Notes: generated by a model not told the origin, from the sequence alone. A stretch of 64,000 bases of DNA from Minisyncoccota bacterium (GCA_012515515.1 JAAYYE010000012.1:74408-138407), one strand, 5' to 3'; shown: positions 28,088 to 37,679, counted from the stretch's first letter. A program made the numbers and translations.

Positions 28088-28240
28088 TTATTGAGCCATA
28101 GCTTGTACTGAAGCTAAATATTGATACATCTCTTTTTCTACCTTTTCCCAATCACCATTTGCTTCACGAATTGCATTAAATAACAATTCCATGTCAATTA
28201 GTAATTGGTCGTCAGTAACAATCATTCTTTGTTTTGCCAT
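28088..28240 (-). CDS. Small 50-residue ORF
   Basis: Read by eye on the minus strand: MAKQRMIVTDDQLLIDMELL continuing to end VQAMAQ, then TAA. It is acidic and amphipathic, consistent with two helices. TATAAT (28254-28249) lies 8 bases before the ATG and AGAGG 3 bases before it. Position in a 267-base gap between rpsA and the gene at 27379, on the same strand as both, supports a real gene. No homologue is known to me. Confidence 0.55.
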   Translation of the reverse strand: MAKQRMIVTDDQLLIDMELLFNAIREANGDWEKVEKEMYQYLASVQAMAQ

Positions 28241-28271
28241 AGACCTCTATTATATCATTAGTCGAGAAAAA

Positions 28272-28288
28272 AAGCTAGTAAAAAGCTT
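28272..28288 (-). terminator. Weak intrinsic terminator after rpsA
   Basis: On the minus strand AAGCT, a 7-base loop, AGCTT, then seven T. The stem is only 5 bp, but the position 48 bases after the rpsA stop and the U-run fit. Confidence 0.4.
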
Positions 28289-28335
28289 AATTTTTTATTG
28301 AAATATCAAGATAATAAATCACCAGCAAGAATATT

Positions 28336-29445
28336 TTACTTGTAGGTAATCGGTAAATCTGTTTGCACAATAGAGAGGCTCATCCGACGTTGTTCTGGCA
28401 CAACATTTTCCACATTGACAGTTACCTCATCACCGACTTTTAATTCTTTGCTAGGATCAAGCTTGGTTGAATGAATTAAACCATCAACGCCTTTTTCTAC
28501 GTTGACAAATACACCAAATGCTTCAATTCTAGTCACTTTACCAGTAAAAGTGGTGCCAGCAGCATAGCGTTCAACCAAATTATTCCAAGGATCTTCACCT
28601 AATTGCTTAATTGATAAATTAAGTTTGTTGGTTCTCTCATCAATGCCCAAGACTTTCACTTTGACTTTATCGCCGACTTTATGATAATCCTTGGGATGAT
28701 TGACTTTTTCCCAAGAAATTTCAGAAATGTGAATCAGTCCTTCTATATAACCAGTGCTATCTTTTTTATCTTCATCTTTTACGGGGACTTCGACAGTAAC
28801 AAATAAGCCAAAGTGCATTACCCCAGAGACAATTCCTTCATAAATCGCGCCTTCTTGAACATTTTCCACTGCTAAGTCTTTTTGCGCCAATTCCTTGGCT
28901 TCGCTTACGTGACGTTCAGAAAAAATTAAACGATTTTTTTCGCGATCAACTTCAATCGCTTTAACTTTAAAAGCTTCGCCTTTCAGAGAAGAAATTTTTC
29001 CCATATATTGACGGCCAAATTGGCTAGAAGGTACAAAACCACGAACACCATTAACTAAAACAATTAAACCACCGCGATTCAATTCAATGCCTTTAGCCTC
29101 TAAATCAAGATCTTTGTCTAAAGCCTCTTCAAAATATTCCCATTTCGCGTCGGAAGCTGCTCCTTTGAGAGATAATAAGACTTGGCCATTATCGTAATCG
29201 GTTGAAACAACTATGCCTTTAACTTCATCACCAACTTTTAACTCATCAATAAAATCACTGGCAAATTCAAATTCCTTATCTGCCACATAAGCTTCGGTCT
29301 TAGCTCCTAAATCAATTACTAAATTCTTTTTATTTTTTTCAACAATCACGCCAGTAACCGTATCTCCTTTTTGAGGAATTACTAGCTTATCTGCATTAGC
29401 TTTTAAAAGCTCCTCCATCGTTATTTTTTTTGTACTATTCGCCAT
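28336..29445 (-). CDS. rpsA: 30S ribosomal protein S1
   Basis: mRNA-binding ribosomal protein. 369 residues from ATG 29445 (MANSTKK) with four S1 domains: about 28-98 (GDTVTGVIVEKNKKNLVIDLG), 115-180 (less typical, GLIVLVNGVRGFVPSSQFG), 200-285 (GIVSGVMHFGLFVTVE, GLIHISEISW) and 295-360 (GKVTRIEAFGVFVNVE, GLIHSTKL). The frame extends 267 bases upstream of 29445, but that part is not S1-like and covers the pgk start region. AAAGGA precedes the chosen start by 11 bases. A short, four-domain S1 is normal outside Proteobacteria. It is divergent from pgk, and TACAAT (29483-29478) may be its -10. Confidence 0.93.
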   Translation of the reverse strand: MANSTKKITMEELLKANADKLVIPQKGDTVTGVIVEKNKKNLVIDLGAKTEAYVADKEFEFASDFIDELKVGDEVKGIVVSTDYDNGQVLLSLKGAASDAKWEYFEEALDKDLDLEAKGIELNRGGLIVLVNGVRGFVPSSQFGRQYMGKISSLKGEAFKVKAIEVDREKNRLIFSERHVSEAKELAQKDLAVENVQEGAIYEGIVSGVMHFGLFVTVEVPVKDEDKKDSTGYIEGLIHISEISWEKVNHPKDYHKVGDKVKVKVLGIDERTNKLNLSIKQLGEDPWNNLVERYAAGTTFTGKVTRIEAFGVFVNVEKGVDGLIHSTKLDPSKELKVGDEVTVNVENVVPEQRRMSLSIVQTDLPITYK

Positions 29446-29533
29446 ATCAAAATAGTTCCTTTCTTTTTGATCTGTGTATTGTAACACAAGTTTGCTGTTG
29501 TTTACTCTAGGAAAAGATGGCAAAATAGAGCTC

Positions 29534-30847
29534 ATGATTAACTGCCCAAAAATTAAAGATATTAAAAATAAACAAGTTTTAGTTAGAGTAGATTTTAATG
29601 TTCCACTCAAACTGGTCGCTGGTAAAGCCGGCAATAAAAATGCGGTGTGGCGGGTGGCCGACAGCGATAGAATCAGCAGCGCACTAGAAACGATTAATTT
29701 TCTCTTAGACAATCAGGCTAAAGTTGTTTTAATTTCTCATTTGGGTCGAGCTGATGGTAAAAAGAATCATGATTTAAGTCTTTTGCCAGTCGCTAAATTT
29801 TTAAAAAATAACTTAGATTTACCAGTTGAATTTGTTAATGATTGTGTCGGAGCAGATGTGGCAGAAAAAGCGCGAAATTTGCGCAGTGGCCAAGCTTTAT
29901 TGTTAGAAAATCTACGTTTTTATCCTGGAGAAGAAAAAAATGATCCTCATTTTACAAAACAATTGCTTAAAGACAGCGCGGCTGAAATTTATATTAATGA
30001 AGCATTTAGCGCTAGTCATCGGGCTCATGCCAGCACCGTTGGTTTAGCCAAGCGCTTGCCCAGTTTCGCTGGCTTCAATTTGCAACGAGAAGTTGAGCTT
30101 TTTAGTAAAGCCCTCAATGATATTAAAAGACCATTGGTGGTAGTGATGGGCGGAGCAAAAATCTCTGACAAAGTGGCAACCATGCAAAATCTAGCTCGTT
30201 TAGCCGATGTTGTCTTGGTCGGCGGCGGCATTGCCAACGCCATGCTCAGAGCTGGTGGCATTGAAACTCATCGCTCTTTTATTGGCGCCGACGAGGAAAA
30301 AGAACAAGAAGAAATTGGCAAAATTCTGCAAACAGCTAAAGATATTCTTGGTGAACATGCGCTAGAGCGAGTGTTGTTTGAAAACGTAGGTAAAGATCGA
30401 AAAAATTTACCTTTACCAAAAATTGTCTTGCCTATTGATGTTTTAGCAGGCAAAGACAGCGAGGCTAAAGAGAGCGAACAAGTCGCCTTATTAAGTGATG
30501 TACTCGATACTGACAATGATCGCGATATTAAATATTTAGATATCGGGCCAGAAACAATTAGGCTTTATCGCTATATTCTGCAGGGAGCAAAAACTATTGT
30601 CTGGAATGGCCCCATGGGAGTTTTTGAGAATCCAGTTTTTGCTAGGGGTAGTAGAGAGGTGGCGCGCGCGATAGCGCGCGCAAGCCAAGACGGCGCGATT
30701 TCGCTGGTTGGCGGTGGAGAAAGCAATAGCGTCATCAACCGAGCTGGGCTTTACAATCAATTTACTCATGTTTCTAGTGCCGGTGGGGCCGCTTTAGAAT
30801 TTTTGAGTGGAGAAAAATTGCCAGGCATTGAGGTTTTAGAAAAATAA
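29534..30847 (+). CDS. pgk: Phosphoglycerate kinase
   Basis: Glycolytic enzyme making ATP from 1,3-bisphosphoglycerate. 437 residues from ATG 29534. VLVRVDFNVPL, SHLGRADG, LLENLRFYPGEEKND, NEAFSASHRAHAST, GGAKISDKV and WNGPMGVFE are all present. The normally invariant GGGD of the nucleotide site reads VGGGESNS, an Asp-to-Glu change. CAAAAT (29521-29526) ends exactly 7 bases before the ATG, TTGTTT lies 17 bp further up, and there is no ribosome binding site, so it may be leaderless. The frame runs back to 29474, but those codons overlap the promoter. A GC-rich palindrome (around 30661-30682) sits inside the gene. Confidence 0.95.
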   Translation: MINCPKIKDIKNKQVLVRVDFNVPLKLVAGKAGNKNAVWRVADSDRISSALETINFLLDNQAKVVLISHLGRADGKKNHDLSLLPVAKFLKNNLDLPVEFVNDCVGADVAEKARNLRSGQALLLENLRFYPGEEKNDPHFTKQLLKDSAAEIYINEAFSASHRAHASTVGLAKRLPSFAGFNLQREVELFSKALNDIKRPLVVVMGGAKISDKVATMQNLARLADVVLVGGGIANAMLRAGGIETHRSFIGADEEKEQEEIGKILQTAKDILGEHALERVLFENVGKDRKNLPLPKIVLPIDVLAGKDSEAKESEQVALLSDVLDTDNDRDIKYLDIGPETIRLYRYILQGAKTIVWNGPMGVFENPVFARGSREVARAIARASQDGAISLVGGGESNSVINRAGLYNQFTHVSSAGGAALEFLSGEKLPGIEVLEK

Positions 30848-30848
30848 A

Positions 30849-32972
30849 TCAATAATTACTTTCGATTTCTTCTAAAATTAACAATTGATCCTTATTTTCA
30901 ATTTGATCATATAAGTGATGTATCAGATAGAATTTTGCAGCGGCTTCCTGATCTAAGATATCAATCATTAAACTTTTAAAATCATCTAAGCGATTAGCCA
31001 CAAAAAGCTTGGTGGTATTTTCTTTATACAAATACATATATTGACCAAAATTGCCAAGAACGTGAGGTGAAATATTTTTAAATTTTGAGAAAAATTCAAG
31101 AAAATTCTCCAAGTTGTCTTCCTCAAGAAATAAAGCTTGTTCGGTAAAAAAGACGTATTCATCAAATAAAAGAGCTTGCTGGTAAAAATAGCTAGCATTC
31201 TCCCAATCATTGTTTTTATAAGCTTCTTGAGCCTTAGTAAAAATTTGTTTTGCTAGTTCAAGTTTTCGCCAATAATTTAAAAAATACTCATCTTCAAAAA
31301 AATTATTAGCTTTAATTATCTGTAATAATCGATCTAAAAGAACTCTGGCCTCCTCAACTTGCCAATCTTGAAAATCTACTTTTGTTAGATAACTGGCTGG
31401 ATCTATTTCTGCTAAATTTAAATACAAATTCTTTTTAAACTGATAGTCTAATTCTCCATCTAAGTTTAAAAGACGAAAAACAAAACTAGTGTCATAACGA
31501 TATAAATCGTAGATAAGCGTGTAATTCTCAATCGTATTGACTGATTCAGTATAAGGAGCCTTCACAGCGCTGGCAATAAAAGGCGTATATTTCAGCCAAT
31601 GTTTGGAGTTTTCTTTTTGCCAAGTGATTGTTAAAACATTGCTAATTGAGAAAAAACTACTCACTACAAGCAAAAAAACAGGATAAATTTGCCAAAATTT
31701 AGATTTTGTTTCTTTAACAAGCTGATACTCTTGATCTACTAAAATATAGGCTAAATAAATTAAAGTTAACAAAAAAATGCCAAAAAAATGCCAATCAAAA
31801 TCAAACAATGCGTTAAATAGTGAGCTACAAGCACCTAAATAAAGAAATTTATTGATGTTATTTTTTGATTTTTTAACTATTAGAAAACTTTTATAGTAAA
31901 TGTAGAGAATTAATAAAATAAATAAGCCTCCACCCAAAACTCCCATTTCTGCTAAATTATGTAAAAAAATATTATGAGCATAAGAACTGTGTTGCTCCAT
32001 TTTCGCTGGAAAACGATAGGAGGCGTCTTTAAATGTATTTAAACCATACCCAAAAACTGGATAATTTTTAAAAGTTAACCAGGCTTGGCGCCAATAAAAC
32101 ACACGACTATTCTCCGTGATTGATACGCACAAATCTTTTCGATAAAGTTTCAAAAAGCAATTTTTTTGATTATTGCTAGTGATGGGAAAAGATAAAAAAA
32201 TAAAAATAAAAGAAACAAAAATAAATAGAAAAATTACACTTTTCACCAGAGAGAAAATGATTTTTTGTTGGCGAATTTTAGCAAAGCTTGATTTATTCAG
32301 CAAAAAAATAATAATAAATTGCGCAAGGGCAATTAGTAAGCCTAAACGAGACAGACTAATTAGCACCAATAAATACGATGATAATAGTAAATAAATCTCC
32401 AAATAAATCTTAAATTTTTGACCAAAGAGCTGAGATTTGGACGGATTTAATATTCTCCACCAGACCATTGGCAAAATTAATAATAAAAAAGCAACATAAT
32501 GATTATGACCGTAACTGCGAACCAGGAAATTCATCCCCTGAAAAGATAATCTGGAAACATCGAAAACTGTTAACAACAACACTAGAATGTTTAAGATTGC
32601 GCTTAACAACAATAGATAATCAACAAAAAAATCAATTTTTAAAAATTTCTGTCCGCTTTTTAAAAAAAATAAAAAAATGCTGAAAGAAAAAAGATAAAAT
32701 AAATATTTTTCTATGCTTAAGGGAATGTGGTGAGAAAAAATAAGGCTAATTAAAGCGATCAATAAAAACACAAAAGTTAAACAGATGATTTTCTTGTTTT
32801 TTTGTTCTTTAATATTATCAATGATTGTTGAAAAAAAATCCCTATAAATCAATAAAAAAATCGACCAAAGTAAAAATAAATAGAACTTATACTCTGTTTC
32901 CATCAGGAAAACTGATAATAAAAAAAGTAAAAAAAAGAATGGGTAAAAAAAATTAGCCAATAACTTCTTCAT
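30849..32972 (-). CDS. O-antigen ligase/polymerase family membrane protein with C-terminal helical repeats
   Basis: 707 residues. About twelve membrane segments cover residues 5-455. Wzy_C-type motifs include NHYVAFLLLILPMVWW, SRLGLLIAL, the loop FKNYPVFGYGLNTFKD followed by SSYAHNIFLHNLAEMGVLGG near residue 325-345. That histidine-containing loop is the catalytic region in the WaaL/Wzy family. The last 250 residues are soluble and helical (YKNNDWENASYFYQQALLF), resembling tetratricopeptide repeats. It likely joins or polymerises lipid-linked glycan outside the membrane. It is the left border of the glycan locus and ends 2 bases from the convergent pgk stop. Confidence 0.85.
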   Translation of the reverse strand: MKKLLANFFYPFFFLLFLLSVFLMETEYKFYLFLLWSIFLLIYRDFFSTIIDNIKEQKNKKIICLTFVFLLIALISLIFSHHIPLSIEKYLFYLFSFSIFLFFLKSGQKFLKIDFFVDYLLLLSAILNILVLLLTVFDVSRLSFQGMNFLVRSYGHNHYVAFLLLILPMVWWRILNPSKSQLFGQKFKIYLEIYLLLSSYLLVLISLSRLGLLIALAQFIIIFLLNKSSFAKIRQQKIIFSLVKSVIFLFIFVSFIFIFLSFPITSNNQKNCFLKLYRKDLCVSITENSRVFYWRQAWLTFKNYPVFGYGLNTFKDASYRFPAKMEQHSSYAHNIFLHNLAEMGVLGGGLFILLILYIYYKSFLIVKKSKNNINKFLYLGACSSLFNALFDFDWHFFGIFLLTLIYLAYILVDQEYQLVKETKSKFWQIYPVFLLVVSSFFSISNVLTITWQKENSKHWLKYTPFIASAVKAPYTESVNTIENYTLIYDLYRYDTSFVFRLLNLDGELDYQFKKNLYLNLAEIDPASYLTKVDFQDWQVEEARVLLDRLLQIIKANNFFEDEYFLNYWRKLELAKQIFTKAQEAYKNNDWENASYFYQQALLFDEYVFFTEQALFLEEDNLENFLEFFSKFKNISPHVLGNFGQYMYLYKENTTKLFVANRLDDFKSLMIDILDQEAAAKFYLIHHLYDQIENKDQLLILEEIESNY

Positions 32973-33083
32973 AATTTATTTTCAGCAGTATTCAAATATC
33001 TAGTATGGCTGATGAGAAAAGCGATTGCAAATAGGATTTGAGGCATGCAAACAAAATTATTATATTTAAGATAAAATAAGGTA

Positions 33084-34211
33084 ATGATTTTGGTTAATCA
33101 AGTTAAAATTCCAAAAAATGCTAAAAAATACTTAAATGATTGTGTAGAATCTACTTGGATATCTGGACAAGGTAGATACGTAGAAAAATTTGAAAAAGAG
33201 TTTGCTAAATTTATCGGTAAAAAATATGCTGTATCTACCAACTCTGGAACTAGTGCTCTTCATCTGGCTCTATTAGCCCTTGATATTAAAGCTGGAGACG
33301 AAGTAATTCTTCCAGCTTTAACAATTGGATCCTGTTATTTTGCCATTTGGCAAACAGGAGCTAAAGCGATACCAATAGATGTTCTACCAGATACCTATAA
33401 TATAAATCCCAGCCTAATAGAAAAAAACATCAATAATAAAACAAAAGCGATTATGCCCGTCCATTTGTATGGAGAGGCTTGTGAAATGGATAGCATTTTG
33501 AAGATTGCTAAAAAATATCGTCTAAAAGTTGTTGAAGATGCAGCTGAAGCACATGGGGCAATTTATAAAAATAAAAAATTAGGTAGCTTTGGTGATCTGG
33601 CCTGTTTCAGTTTTTACGCCAATAAACTTATAACTACCGGTGAAGGAGGGGCTGTCCTAACAAATAATAAAAAGATGTATGAAAAGATGCAAAGATTAAA
33701 AAATTTAAATTTTTCGCAACAAAAACGCTTTGTTCATCAGGGCATTGGCTATAAATATGAATTAAGTAATCTCGAAGCAGCCTTGGGTCTAGCTTCTTTA
33801 GAGGAAGTTGAGCAAAACCTGTCTTTGAAGGCACAAATGGCTAATTATTATGATGACCAGTTAAAGGATATTCCAGGAATAATAACACCTGTTAAAAGAG
33901 CTTACACTAAATCTAGTTACTGGATGTATGCTATTTTAGTTAAAAAAGAACAATTTGGGGTCAGCAAAAAAGAATTAATGAAAATCCTACTAAATAAATA
34001 TGATATTCAAACTAGAGAGTTTTTTTATCCTCCACAAATTGCTTTCAAAAAAATGAATTTATATATCAATGATAATTTTCCAGTTGCCGAAAAACTAAGT
34101 GCCGAGGGTTTGTATCTTCCATCTGGACTGGGTAATACTAAGGAAGATTTCCAAAAGGTAGTAGCAGCTATTAAACAAATACACGCCGATGCTAAAAGAA
34201 AAATTTATTGA
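33084..34211 (+). CDS. DegT/DnrJ/EryC1-family sugar aminotransferase
   Basis: PLP enzyme that aminates a keto-sugar nucleotide. 375 residues. Motifs include ESTWISGQGRYVEKFEKEFA, STNSGTSALHLALLAL, LPALTIG, VVEDAAEAHGA, FGDLACFSFYANKLITTGEGG with the PLP lysine (YANK) near residue 181, and YKYELSNLEAALGLASLEE. Closest in style to perosamine synthetases, but the sugar cannot be told from sequence. TAAAAT ends 6 bases before the ATG. The cupin gene downstream overlaps its end by 23 bases. Confidence 0.9.
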   Translation: MILVNQVKIPKNAKKYLNDCVESTWISGQGRYVEKFEKEFAKFIGKKYAVSTNSGTSALHLALLALDIKAGDEVILPALTIGSCYFAIWQTGAKAIPIDVLPDTYNINPSLIEKNINNKTKAIMPVHLYGEACEMDSILKIAKKYRLKVVEDAAEAHGAIYKNKKLGSFGDLACFSFYANKLITTGEGGAVLTNNKKMYEKMQRLKNLNFSQQKRFVHQGIGYKYELSNLEAALGLASLEEVEQNLSLKAQMANYYDDQLKDIPGIITPVKRAYTKSSYWMYAILVKKEQFGVSKKELMKILLNKYDIQTREFFYPPQIAFKKMNLYINDNFPVAEKLSAEGLYLPSGLGNTKEDFQKVVAAIKQIHADAKRKIY

Positions 34212-34608
34212 AAGAATTAATTATCGTGGGAAAGAATTTGCTTTTATTGTAAGAGCAAATTATCCAGTGGACAGCATCGAATTCTTCTCTGAAAAAGAAG
34301 ATTTCTTACAAGTTGGTTTTCATAACAAAAAAAAAGGTGAAAAATTAAAAGCTCACTACCACCAATTCAAAAATCATAAAATTACTAGCTTGCAAGAAGT
34401 TTTATTTATTGTTAAAGGTAAAGTTAAAGTTTACTTTTATACAAAAAAAGGAATATTGATTCAAACAGAAGTATTGAATAAAGGAGACATACTTTTCCAA
34501 AGAAATTTAGGTCATGGTTTTGAATTGTTAGAAGATGCAGAGATTTTTGAGGTTAAACAGGGTCCATTTTTTGGTAAAGAACATAAAAAATTTTTTGACG
34601 TTCAATAA
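34189..34608 (+). CDS. Cupin-fold protein (WbuC/FdtA-like)
   Basis: 139 residues. Cupin pattern: FHNKKKGEKLKAHYHQ with two histidines, then EVLFIVKGKVKVYFYTKKG and a closing GDILFQRNLGHGFELLEDAEIFEVKQGPF with a further histidine. These would form the metal site of a single-domain cupin. In glycan loci such proteins act as sugar isomerases or are of unknown role. Overlap with the aminotransferase gene indicates translational coupling, so it probably acts on the same nucleotide sugar or its product. Confidence 0.7.
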   Translation: MLKEKFIERINYRGKEFAFIVRANYPVDSIEFFSEKEDFLQVGFHNKKKGEKLKAHYHQFKNHKITSLQEVLFIVKGKVKVYFYTKKGILIQTEVLNKGDILFQRNLGHGFELLEDAEIFEVKQGPFFGKEHKKFFDVQ

Positions 34609-34611
34609 TTT

Positions 34612-35313
34612 TTATGATTTATAGCGCAATTCCCAAGCAGTTTTTAGGTAACTAACAAGCATTTTAACCAAATTTGATTTACTTTGGCCATATTTTCTAC
34701 GCTGATAATAAACAGGCACCTCAACTATCTTAAAGTTGTTTTTGTTAGCCAAATACACTAAACGCAAGTGATACTCCCCATATCCCTGGAAAATTTCTTC
34801 TAAAGGCAATTTATTTGCCAATTTTTTTTTGATGACATAGTAACCACTTGCATTGTCAGTTAAAGGAAAAGCGAAAATTATTCTTAATATCATATTAAAC
34901 AAATAAGTTGAAAAATAACGAAATTTATTCTGCATACCGCCTCCCTTAATGAAGCGTGAAGCAACTACAACATCTGAATCATTAATTTCTTGAATTAAAT
35001 TATTGATAATATTGGGGTCATGATTAAAATCTGCATCCATTCCAACAATTAATTCCCCTTTTGCTTTTTTCCAGCCCAATAGAATTGACTTTGCTAATCC
35101 CTTTGGAGGATGATTTAAAAAAAGTTTAACTTTTTTGTTATTTTTTTCGATTTTCCTTAAGACCTCAATTGTTCCATCTTGACTATGATCATCTATGACA
35201 ATTATTTCGTAGTTATATTTAAATAATTTTTTTGACAAAACTGACACAAGTGAGGATATATTTTCTTTTTCATTGTAGGTAGGAATTACAATACTAATTA
35301 ATTTATCAGTCAT
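34612..35313 (-). CDS. GT2 glycosyltransferase, polyprenol-phosphate sugar synthase-like
   Basis: 233 residues. The dolichol-phosphate mannose synthase pattern is clear: ISIVIPTYNEKENI, IIVIDDHSQDGT, NHPPKGLAKSILLGWKKAKGE, MDADFNHDP (DXD) near residue 95, ASRFIKGGG, and DNASGYYVIKK. It probably transfers a sugar to polyprenyl phosphate on the cytoplasmic side. It overlaps the methyltransferase gene by 8 bases, and the GT39-like gene precedes both. That GT39-like protein is the type of enzyme that uses polyprenyl-phosphate sugars, so these neighbours fit one pathway. Confidence 0.9.
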   Translation of the reverse strand: MTDKLISIVIPTYNEKENISSLVSVLSKKLFKYNYEIIVIDDHSQDGTIEVLRKIEKNNKKVKLFLNHPPKGLAKSILLGWKKAKGELIVGMDADFNHDPNIINNLIQEINDSDVVVASRFIKGGGMQNKFRYFSTYLFNMILRIIFAFPLTDNASGYYVIKKKLANKLPLEEIFQGYGEYHLRLVYLANKNNFKIVEVPVYYQRRKYGQSKSNLVKMLVSYLKTAWELRYKS

Positions 35314-36040
35314 TTTTCCTTGCTAAAACCATTATGCTTGAACCAATCGGCCAAGTCTTTATATACTTTAAGAGAAATGCTTCAATTTTTATTAAAAATA
35401 ATAAAAATTTGTTAATAACATTTGGCAGTTTAGAAACTACAGACTTAGATTCCCTTTTACTAAATTTTAAAAACAATCTTTGTAAAACAAAAAATGGAAA
35501 AGTAAAAAAATAAATATAAGAAGATTTAACAATAGAAAAATTATTTTTTTCTAGTAATTGCTCTATCTCCCGCTTAGTAAATCTTTTTTTAGCCATCATT
35601 TGCTCATCGTGAGCACTCCAAAAAAATGGTAAAGCACAATCTGAAAGCAAAAGATAAGCATCTTTCTTCAGCAAACGCCTAACTTCTTTTAAAACCAATG
35701 CTTCTTCAACATCTTTATGATATAAAACATCAAATATCGTTATTAAATCAAATTTATCTTTTTGTATTGGAATTTTTTCAACAGACGACTCGATCACTTG
35801 AACATCGTTTTTTTTACAAAAAGCGATTGACGTCTGGTTTGATTCGACTCCTAAAACTTTTCCATATCTTTCTAAAAATTTTGTCATCCCTCCTGTGCCG
35901 CAGCCCAAGTCTAAAATTGACGACTTGGTGTCAGAAAAGTTAATGCTGCTTAAAAAAGAACTAGCAAACAGTCTTTTGCCCAAAAACCACCAATGTTCGT
36001 TTTCTAAAACAAACATTGTTTTATATTCGATTTCTTCCAT
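35306..36040 (-). CDS. SAM-dependent class I methyltransferase
   Basis: 244 residues. SAM-binding motif I LDLGCGTGGMTKFLERYG near residue 42, then GVESN, motif IVSSVEKIPI, DLITIFDVLYH and LLKKDAYLLLSDCALP. The C-terminal third contains a hydrophobic amphipathic segment (YIYFFTFPFFVLQRLFLKF) probably peripheral to the membrane. It is probably a glycan or lipid carrier methyltransferase, but its substrate is unknown. It starts 4 bases after the GT39-like gene and overlaps the GT2 gene. Confidence 0.85.
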   Translation of the reverse strand: MEEIEYKTMFVLENEHWWFLGKRLFASSFLSSINFSDTKSSILDLGCGTGGMTKFLERYGKVLGVESNQTSIAFCKKNDVQVIESSVEKIPIQKDKFDLITIFDVLYHKDVEEALVLKEVRRLLKKDAYLLLSDCALPFFWSAHDEQMMAKKRFTKREIEQLLEKNNFSIVKSSYIYFFTFPFFVLQRLFLKFSKRESKSVVSKLPNVINKFLLFLIKIEAFLLKYIKTWPIGSSIMVLARKND

Positions 36041-36044
36041 CTTT

Positions 36045-37679
36045 TTATCTTGATATATTTTTTAAATTTTTTACTAAATAAACTTTAACAAGAAATGGTG
36101 AGTCTTCCTCATACAACAATTCTTCCTCGATAACAAATTGGTTTGGACTACTTGATTCTGCGGCAATAGTAGATAAATCAAATAGAAAATCTGCCACACA
36201 ATCATTATCTTCGCCAGAACAAACTAGATAATAATAGTCAAATTTTAAATATTTCAAATTTCCAGAATAATTATTTGTGTTCTGATAGCTGGCAATCAAA
36301 TCGTTGGTGTAAAAGTATGTTTTGTTTATAAAATGATCAATTTTTTCACCTTGCCATTTCTGTGACCACAGATTTGACATCGCACTGTTACCATCTCTTG
36401 ACATCTGACCCAAGTTGCTAAATATCAAGGTTCTGCTTCGTGGAATTCCGTTTGCATTTAGTGAGTTGAGAATTAACTGTGAAATGTTCTGATTGTTGAA
36501 TGTTGAGTCAATATTTTTATACCTTAAAAGACGAAACGAGGCAAGTAAATTAATAGATGAAGTAAATAAGAAAAAAGAAATTAGTAGATAAAAAATAAAT
36601 TTTTCTTTAAAACCATTAAGCTTTTTATTTTCAGCCAATAATAAAAGAAGCCAGATTAAAAAAACTAAAGCTAAAACATCAAAACGATGATATGCTCCTA
36701 AAAAAGAAAGATTTTTTAATAACAAAGTACAAAATATAATCCATATTAACAAAAATGGAGAAGTAAAGGGCTTTATATAAGAAGTTCTTTTTTTATTTTT
36801 TCTAAAAATAAAAAAAATAACTAATAGAAAAAAAACTAAAAATATTAGCAAATATTCCTTATGACTAACAAAAAACAATAAATAAAAACTCCTAAAAATT
36901 ACATTAAAGTGATCAAAGATTCCAAAAAAATTAAAGGTCTGATTCTCGGACAAATCAAACAAAGATTGAAAAGAAATAAATTGATTTTGCGCTTCAAAAA
37001 TCAATAAAGGTAAATAAACAATCAGAAAGTTTACAAATAAAGTTAATAGGCTGCAAAGAATGCTTTCAAGGCGATTAAACCGAATACTTTCTTTAAAAAA
37101 GTAGAATGAATTGTAAAAAATTATTGGAAAAACAAATATTGGCGAAGGATAAATCGCTAAAGCAATAAAAAAGAATAACTGACCAATAAGTAAATAAGTT
37201 ATTTTCTCCTTTTTTAGAGCTAAAGTCCCAAATAAAAGGGCCAAAGACGAGAAAAAAAATATTGGATTAGGATGCCATATTTGTCGACTTATATAGTTTA
37301 TGTGATAATGCCAAACAGAAAAAAATATAAAAATTAACAAAGAGCTTAATTTACTATTAGTTAACAAATAAATAAAATAAGTAAATATAAAAATTGTTAA
37401 AACTCCTAACAAAGCATAAAAGAAGCTTATAAATAAAATATTTCCGCTAATTGAATAAATACTTGCTAAAAGATAAAGATAAGTTGGCGGAATAAAGAAA
37501 TCTTCCATCCCAACCGCCGGACCAACAAGGGGCAATTCTTTATTCTGATTGATTAATCTAGCAGCTTCTAGTTCATAACCACTATCATGAACCATAAAAT
37601 TATTTTTAAGATTGAAAAACCTAAAATAAGAAGCCAACAAGAAAAACAACGACAATACTATAATAAATATTTTTTTCAT
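36045..37679 (-). CDS. GT39/ArnT-like membrane glycosyltransferase
   Basis: 544 residues with about eleven membrane segments over the first 420 residues. The first outer loop has an aspartate pair region (MVHDSGYELEAARLI) and GPAVGMEDFFIPPTYLYLLASIY, as in GT-C enzymes that take sugars from polyprenyl phosphate. The C-terminal 130 residues are soluble and extracytoplasmic. It is first in an operon with the methyltransferase and polyprenol-phosphate GT2 gene. The call is by topology and loop motif, so the exact GT-C family is uncertain. Confidence 0.7.
   Translation of the reverse strand: MKKIFIIVLSLFFLLASYFRFFNLKNNFMVHDSGYELEAARLINQNKELPLVGPAVGMEDFFIPPTYLYLLASIYSISGNILFISFFYALLGVLTIFIFTYFIYLLTNSKLSSLLIFIFFSVWHYHINYISRQIWHPNPIFFFSSLALLFGTLALKKEKITYLLIGQLFFFIALAIYPSPIFVFPIIFYNSFYFFKESIRFNRLESILCSLLTLFVNFLIVYLPLLIFEAQNQFISFQSLFDLSENQTFNFFGIFDHFNVIFRSFYLLFFVSHKEYLLIFLVFFLLVIFFIFRKNKKRTSYIKPFTSPFLLIWIIFCTLLLKNLSFLGAYHRFDVLALVFLIWLLLLLAENKKLNGFKEKFIFYLLISFFLFTSSINLLASFRLLRYKNIDSTFNNQNISQLILNSLNANGIPRSRTLIFSNLGQMSRDGNSAMSNLWSQKWQGEKIDHFINKTYFYTNDLIASYQNTNNYSGNLKYLKFDYYYLVCSGEDNDCVADFLFDLSTIAAESSSPNQFVIEEELLYEEDSPFLVKVYLVKNLKNISR

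Noticed and set aside
29446..29712. 89-codon N-terminal extension of the rpsA reading frame
   Set aside because: It has no S1 similarity, covers the divergent promoter and the first part of pgk, and ATG 29445 has AAAGGA upstream and starts with a typical S1 N-terminus.
30660..30682. Transcription terminator within pgk
   Set aside because: The GC-rich palindrome has no following U-run and the pgk frame continues intact.
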